Positions 52,614-61,974 of a DNA stretch of 64,000 bases are shown one piece after another. Position 1 is the first letter of the stretch; each line of letters opens with the position of its first letter. Origin of the DNA: Pseudofabraea citricarpa. Taxonomy: Eukaryota > Ascomycota > Leotiomycetes > Helotiales > Dermateaceae. The notes under the pieces were generated by a model. The model saw only the letters and a program-made list of their open reading frames with translations, was not told where the DNA came from and did no database searches. Location: assembly GCA_029641185.1 (NCBI GenBank), contig JAPWGK010000024.1:186001-250000 (forward strand), read 5' to 3'. Position numbers and translations under genes: made by a program.

Positions 52614-53976
52614 ATGGGGTCGAAACACACTGAAACCAGACGTCTACACGCGGCGGGCGACATGGAGATAGGCGCTACTGAAGCCGTGGCCGACCACGTC
52701 TCACGACAACCCAAACCCGTCGGCGTCACGCGGCGGAAACTCAGGTTCGAGGATGCGCGCCCGCAGTGGATTCGCGAGATGGCTGCTGAATCCATTGGCG
52801 TCTTCATCTTCGTGTGCGTGCGCCGTGCCCGACATGCTCGAATGGCATTCCTAACTTGGTGTTGTCTAGATATCCCGGCATCGCGTCGCAGGCTTCGTTC
52901 TTTCTGAACGGTACTGAGCCGGCGTTTGGTTCTATCTTTCAGGTATGTGCTTTTGTGTTTTTTCCTACCTGTCTGTCACATTGGGGCCAGAAAATCCCGT
53001 TTTTCTGCTCCGAAGATAGCTGAGTTTGTGGAATTTATATATTTCCCACCTAACTACCTACCCTTGCCAGAAAAGAAAACAAAAGAAGAAAACAAACGCT
53101 AAATACAAGATCTCTGGCATTTCCAGATAGGAATTGCGTTTGGATTCGGCATCGCATCCGCCATTATGATCTGCGGCCCGACGAGCGGCGGTCATCTCAA
53201 CCCAGCAATCACCGTCTGCTTTGCGATATGGCACGGCTTCCCATGGAAGAAAGTGCCACGGTATATCTTTGCGCAGATCTTTGGCGCCTTCATGGCTGCC
53301 CTGATCCTCGTCGGTCAATACCACCCGCAACTAAGCAAGCTAGCAATAACGACGCGCGAGAAGGGCGCCAGCCTGAACTCGTCTGGTGGTCCCGGGAGCG
53401 TGCTATGTTCATTTCCAGCTGCGACGCAGACCAACTACGGATACCTGTTCTTGATTGAGTTTTTTGCTGACTTCTTTCTTGTACGTTTGCCTCGCGGAGA
53501 AGGGAATGAAGATGAAGAAGAAGAATGAAATCTACCTTTCCTCCTGTTTTCCTTCTGCCCCCTGCAGCCCTGATAATGCAAAAGTACGAGAAGGGCAGGA
53601 TGCTAACGAAAAGTAAATGTAGGGCCTCATGGCCTGGACGGCTCTCGATTCAGCAAACCCCTTCGTCACGCCCGCATCCGCACCCTTCATCATCGGGTTC
53701 GCATGGGCGAACATGATCTGGGGATTCGGCTTCGCCAGCATCTCACTGAACGGGGCGCGCGATCTCGGGACGCGTCTCGTAGCGGCCATCTTCTTCGGCC
53801 GCGATGCCTTCACGCCGTATGCGTTGATTGCTATCTTTGCGAGCGTGCCGGCTACCGTGGTTGCGACGACCTTATATGAGATCGTGCTCCGAGACAGCAG
53901 GGCCTGTATTGATATGGGGAATTATGTGTGTGTGGATGACGAGACGGAGGTTGATGAGGATAGGACGGTTGGATGA
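52614..53976 (+). CDS. MIP-family channel (aquaporin/aquaglyceroporin-like)
   Basis: Four exons (52614-52813, 52870-52942, 53127-53480, 53623-53976) give 326 residues. After a polar cytosolic N-terminus of about 50 residues comes the first span (EMAAESIGVFIFVYPGIA). The first pore box is GGHLNPAITVCF. Later spans include VPRYIFAQIFGAFMAALILVG, NYGYLFLIEFFADFFL and FIIGFAWANMIWGFGFA. The second pore box is SLNGARDLGTR: the usual NPA/NxA here is NGA, followed by the fungal ARDLG signature. Spacing and length fit MIP channels moving water, glycerol or small solutes across membranes. The C-terminus is acidic (DDETEVDEDRTVG). The long third intron (52943-53126, 184 nt) is larger than most in this window. 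Specificity cannot be read from sequence alone. Confidence 0.9.
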
Positions 53977-55540
53977 GCCGGTTCGCTGTGCCCTGAGGGG
54001 CGCGGTGTACATAGGGTGCATATATACCTATGCGAGTTTGTTTTGTGTCGGGAGATAAAACTATAGAATATAGAATGGGCGTGTATATCCACAATAATAT
54101 CTTTAAAATTCCCTCTTTGAAATGTTAAAGTTTGCCTTCTGGTATTCTGCGTTGTTTGGAAAACCCAAATGTCGCTTGCCAAATAAGAGGTAACACGAAC
54201 TTAAAATGCCAGACATTATTTCACCTACTTCTAGAAACAGTGGCAGCTATACGCAGTTGCATATGTAGTTTGTCCATCTACCCAACATAACTCTTAGCTG
54301 TTTGAAAGACAAGAGAGAAAAAAAGAGCAAAAGGTAGGAAGAGAAAATAAGGTTCCTTCAGGAAAGAGCTAAGAGTGTACTTTCCTCGCTTAAAATTATA
54401 AATAAGACTTTCTAAACCCTTTCGATATCTTATCAAACTCTATCGATCCGAGAAGTAAAGGCACCACTTAATCCAAATCCCGATGTATTCCAACGGAGGG
54501 ATTTACGGCATAACGATGAGAACGGAGGATCGTCTCCGGCACTTGCTCCCACCCACCCAGCATCTACCGGCCTCGCATTTGACGAACCAAGGAACAGACG
54601 CAATCGGCACGAGTCTATTGGTGGTATCATGACACGGCAATGCAAGAAGATGCAAAGCAGGCAAACCCGAAGAGGAAACGGAGCAATACAGTAACAAAAA
54701 AGAAAAGCTAAAAAAAAAAAGAAATCCACATGATCGCCCGACCGAACGTCTTGCCTGTACCAAAGGCCGTCAAGAACCGGGCGATCCATCTATGCAAAAC
54801 ATACATTACTAGTAGCGTCGCATGCCCCGATGATGCACCGGTGCACCGATGCTGCGTGAGGTTGTTCTTATGTAAATGTGATGGTTATTGTGGGCTGCTA
54901 CCGTACAGTGTCTAGGCTCGCTGCGTTGATCAGCAAAGACCGTGAGATACCGTTGCGTTGCGCTGCGTTATGTTGGCTGAGGTTCCGTCTGGTCGAGGCA
55001 GGTGCATAATGCTCGCGTGATCTGAACCTGCTTGTGTGCTCTATGTTTATATCATATCATACCATGTGCCATCTGAAGTTCTGCACCTTCTATCACTTGA
55101 TATCCCTGAGAAGCATCTCGCTCGCACGCCGGCGGCAAGTACATGACCATGTGGCTCTCTCTGCGTACGCATGCACGTTTTGGTTCTGACAGAAAAGCAA
55201 GAGCAGGCAGGGAGAGAGAAAGTGAGCGATCTCCACGGTCTAGACGCGTCGCGATCTACAGCATAGAAATCAATCAGAATACGACTGGTTTCGGCATCCC
55301 GATCTCATCGGCCGGGGTCGGCCTTTCTTGCCCCTCTTGGTATTTTATGTCTCAGAACTCGCTGCATATGCGTTGCACCTCCTGATGATGCCCGTCCTGC
55401 TTGGCTGGAGTGCAGTGCAGGAGGGAAGTCTGCATCCATCCTCCCATCCATGTCCGTACAATACATCATGTACCTGAAAACCCCTGCTCGGCTGACGTGG
55501 TATTGGAGACGTGCCATTGTGGAGTACATGTGCTACTGTA

Positions 55541-55699
55541 CGAAAGGGGGTTACAAGAATCAAGGAGCACCCCCATGTAGGCGGTGAATAGGAACCGACC
55601 ATAGAACAACTGAAGTTTCTACAAACTTCTCCACGATTTTCCTTATCAAGTGCTGGCAGAAACCGGGGGGTGCTCCTTGATTCTTGCAACCCCCTTTCG
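55541..55699. mobile_element. MITE-like inverted-repeat element flanked by TA
   Basis: Two 34-nt inverted arms (55541-55574 and 55666-55699) are identical except for one position (55553). They begin CGAAAGGGGG and end CCCCCTTTCG. A 91-nt centre separates them and itself holds a small 7-bp hairpin (GAAGTTT/AAACTTC, 55612-55629). TA lies directly outside each end (55539-55540 and 55700-55701), as expected for Tc1/mariner-type target duplication. The complementarity also continues through these bases to 38 bp, so the boundary is not certain. There is no coding capacity. Alternative: a long hairpin RNA gene. Confidence 0.55.
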
Positions 55700-57061
55700 T
55701 ACATAGACTCTCGTGCCGTACGGGAGAAACCCCTATTGGATGGATTGCAGGGAGAAAAAACAATTCACATCGCACAGTACAGATACAGATACGGTTCGGT
55801 TTCACAGCATGTATATATAGATATATAGAGTTTCCCGAAAGTTTCCTAGAGCCGTATCTCGGAAGCTGGATAGATAGATAGCCTTTCGGATCTTCTCCCT
55901 GGGCTTGTTCTTCTTTCGACAATCAGAGTTTGCCGTGAAGTTGGGCTGGCATGCGAGTCTCTGCTCTTGGATCTGTTGCATACCCAAGGCAATTGCCTTC
56001 CTCTCCTACCTGACCAGAGGCAAGAATAGGCTTCATCCGAGGCAAAGATTATGAGCTTTAGATACATCCGCCGACCCGAATGGCGGGGCTATTCCCGCCG
56101 GCTATAACAACATACCAGGCGATTAAAGTTAAGCGAAGGGAGGGTTTGTTTTGACCTGACATTAGATGCTTGGCTCTGGTTGCCTCAGTAAAGTTAGAGA
56201 TAAGAAACCTTCTGGTTTTATTCACAAATGTTGGGATTGGAGATGTATAGAATTGTAACCATCAAAGGCTCTAATAATATGATCTGTCCCAGATTGCGGC
56301 GAATGGGCAGGCACTTTCACTCATGCACAACCATTGACCCAACAAACATGAAAGAGAAAAATCCAATAGTGACTTTCCTGTTTGGTCTACAACGAGCCTG
56401 CACAGCAGTATTCTTCGCCCCCTGATCTTCTGGCATGGCCTGAGGGGGAATATCTCCCCTTCGTCCGCACAATTGTCGTATGACTATGATCTGTTTAAAA
56501 AGAGTTCCAGTTTGACTTCCTCGGCAAATGCTTCCGATCGTGCTTCATATCGAACGGCTGAGTGCTGTGTTGGCACTAGTGGCTGATTCTACTCCTCAAG
56601 GTTCTTACTTATATTTATCTATATATACCAATATGTACTCGACAGAAAGCTTTATCTTCTCGTGCTTTATCAATTGCCCATATCCACAAGATGGCTACAC
56701 AATTTACGCACCGGAGAAAAGGTGTAGCAAAAACTCAACACCAAGCCTGATATCTAACTGAAGTGAGTCTTTTTGGCCACTGAGGCAGAACATTTCAAGA
56801 CTTTGTTCAACTTTGACTTCAACTTGAACTTGCAGAGTTAGCCACCAGAGGTCACATGCCATCAACCACGTGAGAGACAACCAACTCAAGCAAAATTCGA
56901 AACTCCGTGATCCTATCGGAGAAAACTCTCAAGTCAAATCAAGCAGCGGAGTTACAACCAAAGCCGAATCGGAGAACAGTTTAACGCCGTCTTCATTGCG
57001 ATATCAAGCGCCGTTTCTTGCTCGTCGCTTATCAACAGATGGCATTCTTCGTCAGCTTCCG

Positions 57062-57181
57062 AAAGGAGAAGCCGGAGTTTCTGAAGTTCGCCTCAGGCAG
57101 CGAGATTCAGCTGCGAAACCACGTTCATTGTCGCTTGTAGGCAAGAAATATTAGTAAGCCTCCCAAAGGAGAAGCCGGAGT
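57062..57181. repeat. Pair of 17-nt direct repeats
   Basis: AAAGGAGAAGCCGGAGT occurs at 57062-57078 and again at 57165-57181, 103 nt apart, upstream of the alcohol dehydrogenase gene by about 0.6 kb. No function is assigned. Confidence 0.6.
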
Positions 57182-57757
57182 CTCATAATCATTGTCCGGA
57201 AAGGGAAGTTTTTGGCCAGCCAATGGATTAACATGTTACGCGTTTACTTGATTCTAAACCGAGCGGCTAAGCTGGTTTTGGTATGTTCATAACGTCATTT
57301 TGATAGTTGAAAGCTACGCCATTGGATGCATTAGTATAATCGGTGTTGCGACGGGTGTATTTTAGGAATTCAAGCGTATTTATCCAAAATATTCAGAGCA
57401 ACCTGCTACTTTGTCACAACAGCTTTTAGATAAATTTCTTAATTGGGAATTTGTTGGAAGATGAAGTTAGTTATCTAGGTAGGGCTCACGCTACGAAAGT
57501 ATTATTAATGAACCATCAAAGATTATTAAGAAACCGAGGTAGAATTACTCGAAACGTAGGCTGAAATTCTAACTCACCCCTCATCTCCTTTCGGCATAAG
57601 AGGACACTATCACTTTGAACACAGTATTCTCAGATATTAAAATGTGACTGATCCCCAGAGATAAGGAGATAATAGAGACCAGTTTCTTACTTCCATTTCA
57701 CAATTCACCATCACACTTCACTCAGTCCCTGCATTGCCACAGCAGTAAATCTAAACT

Positions 57758-58868
57758 ATGCCTTCTTTCACAGTATTCAAGGGCTCGAAGGATGGCAATG
57801 CCAAGAAGAGCGTCACCATCAAGCCAGATGAGCTCGTCAGCGACCACGTCTTAGTAAAAGTAACAGCCTCGGGAATCTGCGGAACCGGTGTGTATTTTGC
57901 CGTCACCCAATGACATTTTGATTAACGATTGGCTAACGATGAATCTCGCTATTAGATCTGCACTACGTCAGTAGATAACCTTTCCATTCCGAGTTCCCGC
58001 ACTAATAGATGAGCAGTTGCACCAGGATATGGTTCTCGGGCACGAGGGTGTAGGTGTGGTAGAAGCCGTCGGACCGGATGCGAAATTCTTGAAGAAAGGC
58101 GATCGGGTCGGATGGGGTTATGAAGTCGACAGCTGCGGGCACTGCCTCGAGTGCCTCCAGGGAGCCGAGACCTTCTGTGCCGAACGAGCCTTGTACGGCG
58201 TGGCTAATCTCGACCAAGGCAGTTTTGCCTCGCACGCCATCTGGCGGGAGTCGTTCCTCCACGTCACGCCCGACTCGCTCAGCGATGCCGAAGCGGCACC
58301 ATTGCAATGCGGAGGAGCGACCATCTTCACGGCGCTCCAGGGAGCGAAGCCGGGTGATGTGATCGGTATTATGGGTGTCGGTGGGCTCGGACATCTGGGC
58401 ATCCAGTTCGCGGCCAAGATGGGATTCCGCGTCGTCGTGCTGTCGGGTACAGAGAAGAAGAAGGAAGAGTCGTTCCGTCTGGGTGCACACGAGTTCATCG
58501 CTACCAAGGGCGCAAGCGAGCTCAAGACGACCTGGCCTCTAAACAGACTGTTGGTCACCACGTCGGCACAGCCCGACTGGGAATTGATCTTGCCCATTCT
58601 TGCACCCCGAGCGTCCATCTATCCGCTCTCGGTTTCGTCTGACAAGCTTGAAATTCCCTACATGCCGCTCATTCTCCAGGGCATCTCGGTTCAGGGATCG
58701 CTCGTCGCTGTGCGCAGTGTGCACCGACAGATGCTGGAGTTCGCAGCACTTCACCAGATCAAACCTATCGTACAGTTGTTCCCAATGACCGAGGAGGGAA
58801 TTAAGGATGCCCTAGACAAGCTCGATAAGGGCCAAGTCTACTACAGAGCAGTTTTGGTGCCAGAATAA
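57758..58868 (+). CDS. Zinc-dependent alcohol dehydrogenase (MDR family)
   Basis: Three exons: 57758-57887, an 11-nt microexon 57956-57966, and 58017-58868, giving 330 residues. The microexon restores the catalytic-zinc region: spliced codons read CGTDLHY, then LHQDMVLGHEGVG in exon 3. Catalytic-zinc ligands are Cys41 and the His of GHE. Structural-zinc cysteines lie in CGHCLECLQGAETFC, about residues 89-103. The NAD(P)-binding motif is GVGGLGHLG. The family oxidises alcohols or reduces aldehydes with NAD(P)+ in the cytosol. It is slightly shorter than the usual 340-350 residues. The substrate is not evident. The neighbouring gene to the right is a PLA2 on the opposite strand, so no cluster is implied by that pair alone. 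Confidence 0.9.
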
Positions 58869-59780
58869 ATAAGTGGCCTCGGAAAATGGGAGATTTAGCG
58901 GAATATAGACATGATATAACGAAACCTCATCCAAATATAAACAATATAAACAAGATAGACTTTTGATATCGATCCACCTAAGCTGCTTCTTGAACTCAAC
59001 AAGCTATTTAAGGATTTATTATGAAGAAGATGCACCCAAAAGAAATACATAAACTACTATCGAGTAATATTACAAGCAGAAAAGGGTATTGTAGAGAAAG
59101 ATGCCTGAAAGCGATAGAGTATTGTGTAATACCATTGTCTCAATTGAACCTAGTTCCGAATAGCGACTTATAGCAATTACTATAAGATTATAAGAGCTCC
59201 TGTCTTATTCATTCACCTTATTTCTAACAAGCTGGATGGGGTTTAAGCATAGGCTTTGGAAAGTGTCATACCTAAACAATATCTGGTAGGCAGATGGCTT
59301 TTTCAAGTCTGTACAATCCAGTTGCATTTTCAAACATAATTAAATTAAGCATAAACCGAGATGTCGCCGCATCTTCATCGTCCCTTATCAAATTGGTCGT
59401 TGGGGTTTCGCTTTGCATCTATTCTCTATTACCAAACAGCCTTTCACATGCTAATAAAATTAGATTGCATAGGCCAAGCTTGGATTTTACTTCAAGTCAA
59501 TATAATAAAGAGACATGTTCGTTCTCTTAGAAACCCAGACGAGGTTTATGATTGTAAATCTCTAAACACTCACTTGAAGGCTGAATTTGTAATGATAGCC
59601 CCTACACTGAAAAATCGATGGAAAGTTTCCCCATATGGGATAAACTGAGAATTTTGCGCCAGTACCACTTAATTTATTTACATTGTCCTTTCGGCTTAAG
59701 TGGGGTAGCCTATTACTTCGTGGAATTTTTGTTATCCTCCATATGTACATGAAATCAAAAACCGGTTCACCATCGTTAAT
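58869..59780. other. Convergent intergenic, ADH to PLA2
   Basis: A 0.9-kb AT-rich gap between convergent 3-prime ends, holding both 3-prime UTRs. Short frames near 59294-59648 show no protein features. A small repeat AATATAAACAATATAAACAA lies near 58935. Nothing else is seen. Confidence 0.45.
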
Positions 59781-60338
59781 CTAGTCAAGTGTTGGTAGCT
59801 CTCCAGTAGCCTGTGCCTCTGCCACCAATTGATCATATGTCTCGACAGCCTTCTCATACTCCGCAATCCAATCAACATCTCTTCGTCCAGGAGTCGCGTC
59901 ATCGCCGCCAAATGCTCTCACAAAGGTGTAGTACACATCAGCCAGAGCCCGACAGACTCCAGTTGCGCTTGTCGAAGTACATTGGTAGTACAAGTCGGCT
60001 TTGAAGTTGTCGTCAATACGCAACTTGGCAGACTCCGTGAAGCGTGTCTGGAGGCGGTAGTTATTGTAACCGAAGTCATGGCGGTTGCAAGCTGGCACAA
60101 ATGGGAATCCGAATGGATTGTCTGGAGATGAAGTGCAGCCATCTGATGACCAATCTAGAGTAGATGGGTTCTGAGCATTTCGACGAGCGGTAAAAGCTGG
60201 CAAGGTGATGCTGAACAAGAGCTCGTCTGTGACGGTATTGGCGGATTGCCGGACCAAGACTTTGGAGTCCACATCGCTAGCTGGACGTGCTAGAACAGCC
60301 GGGAGCAGAGCAAGCACGAGAGAGGCGTCAAACTTCAT
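59781..60338 (-). CDS. Secreted fungal phospholipase A2 (group XIV-like)
   Basis: A single-exon frame of 185 residues. A signal peptide (about residues 1-17, LVLALLPAVLA) is followed by a short propeptide ending near a dibasic-like site (VLVRQ). The PLA2 core shows DGCTSSPDNPFGFPF and the catalytic segment ACNRHDFGYNNYR, with His87 and Asp88 as the His-Asp pair. A DNFKADLYYQC segment and a second Cys in GVCRALADVYYTFVRAFG complete the core. Four Cys (two likely disulfides) match the fungal/bacterial PLA2 fold. The enzyme hydrolyses the sn-2 ester of phospholipids, usually with calcium, outside the cell. Length and motifs are complete. The start is the only sensible ATG before the signal peptide. 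Confidence 0.93.
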   Translation of the reverse strand: MKFDASLVLALLPAVLARPASDVDSKVLVRQSANTVTDELLFSITLPAFTARRNAQNPSTLDWSSDGCTSSPDNPFGFPFVPACNRHDFGYNNYRLQTRFTESAKLRIDDNFKADLYYQCTSTSATGVCRALADVYYTFVRAFGGDDATPGRRDVDWIAEYEKAVETYDQLVAEAQATGELPTLD

Positions 60339-61974
60339 TTTGAAGTATATTGAAGGAACAAAAGCTTATGTGCGGTGCTCTTGGGATGACTGACTCGCCC
60401 GTGTACTATGGAACTTGAAAAGAATGTTGCACTGGAACAGATGCTGCCCTAATAACTGAGACAAAGCAAGAGCTTATATAGACTGGAGTAGAGAAGACCA
60501 TAGCGTACAACCTTGGAAGACAAACAAGGAAGAACATCAACTCAAAGAACAACCTGCCTCTCTCGTATGCATTTCTATCTGTGGGCATATCATGTGTACA
60601 GTATGGGAATACAATCTGGTCGCTTGGCCCGTCCCTTAAGCTTAATTGGTTTTCTCGCCCGCCCATGTGCGTTTGACGATGAATTATGATTGGGTGTGCC
60701 TGGCAGGGTGTATTGTCCTCCTCGGCAGTACTCCTTGGCCAACTCATCTTACCCCGCTCGGTAACCCACGTTCTAGCTCTTGATACGACCGATTGGACTC
60801 AATCGCGGCGAGGGATTTAGTGTGCAGATGTAATTGTATGCGCTTCGTTACAGTAGCAAAGAGCAGCGAGGATGGGGTTGGCCCAGCTTGTCCTATTGCC
60901 GGGCCCACTGGCTGCCGGGGGTTCCGCGTGCCTGAGCTGAAGCCTGAATTAATCTCAGGAGTCAAGAGGATTGCACTTTAGCAAAGCAGATCTTGCGTTG
61001 CGAGTATCAAATTATGGCACATGCATATGCTATCAAAGTGGAATATTTGGTGACGATCTTTCATGTTGGAGTGCTCAGTTCTGGCTTCACCCACATAGCA
61101 TTGATGGCAGGCCTGTAGCGCTTGTGGCTGATTGCCCGAGCAATTATCACTACCGTCACCTTATCGGGACCTTGCATATATGCCCCGCAATTGACTGTCA
61201 TGAATCAATTCTGATTGGGGTCCTGGTGATGAAGCGACATTCATGCAAGTAATGTTTAGCTGTATCGGGTGTTCATTACGTCGATTACATGCTCCTTACC
61301 AAAGAAAGTCTAGTCTTTGCGATACTTAGGCCAGTTCATCTTGTAGTCTCGCATCGAAAGCATACTCTACGTCATCTAGAACTGTGGCTGTAAAACAGAA
61401 ACCTGATCCTTGCTTTTAGGTTGAATGTTAATTTGAATATAATAAGTGTGCCTTTTACTCAAGAAGAATATGTTTAAAAGCAACATCGCGTAACATGATA
61501 TTATAGAGGCGATGAGCTTCAAAAAATCCGTTATTTCTCATAGGGAAAAATAATAGATATAGAACAGAAACTCCACAGCGGTTTTAGCTTTACGCAGCCC
61601 CGTTTTAAGTTGGGATTAGGCAAGTTATCAGCGTTTATCTCAACATTGAGCAATTTAAGATTCCTTTCTTCAAGTAGTAACCCTGCTACAGAGAAGGCGA
61701 GCAGTACCAATTAAAGTTTCAAGCTCAAGTGAAATTCGGTGATAATGATAAGGTAAGCTTTAGTGATAAGAAAATCTATATTGCAATCTGGAGAACAAAG
61801 CAATTACTCTAATAATAAAAGAAATCGGAAAAGAGGTCGACCGATATGAAAGTCTAAGCTCTTAGTAATGATAGCTTGATAATGGAAATGAAAACAAGAA
61901 TCGACACCTGGTCTATTAAACGACAATAACATGAAAGCTCTTGGTCAAGTCGTAAGAAAGGTAAATACCACTTC
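60339..61974. other. Intergenic, PLA2 promoter and 3-prime end of NRPS-like gene
   Basis: A 1.6-kb region upstream of the PLA2 gene (minus strand) and downstream of the NRPS-like gene. Frames near 60406-60981 and 60971-61252 overlap and show no protein features. The right half is AT-rich. No repeat of note is seen. Confidence 0.45.

Larger units (their letters stand above)
53977..57757. other. Long gene-free region with one MITE-like element
   Basis: A 3.8-kb stretch without a supportable gene. It contains a MITE-like inverted-repeat element at 55541-55699 and a 17-nt direct repeat at 57062/57165. The longest frame (56870-57154, 94 codons, Lys/Ser/Arg-rich) has no recognisable feature. Low-complexity runs (AAAAAAAAAAGAAAT near 54711) occur. 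The final 150 nt include the pyrimidine/CA-rich leader of the alcohol dehydrogenase gene. Confidence 0.5.

Noticed and set aside
56870..57154. A 94-codon Lys/Ser-rich frame before the alcohol dehydrogenase
   Set aside because: No motif, no intron structure and low complexity; not enough support to call a gene.
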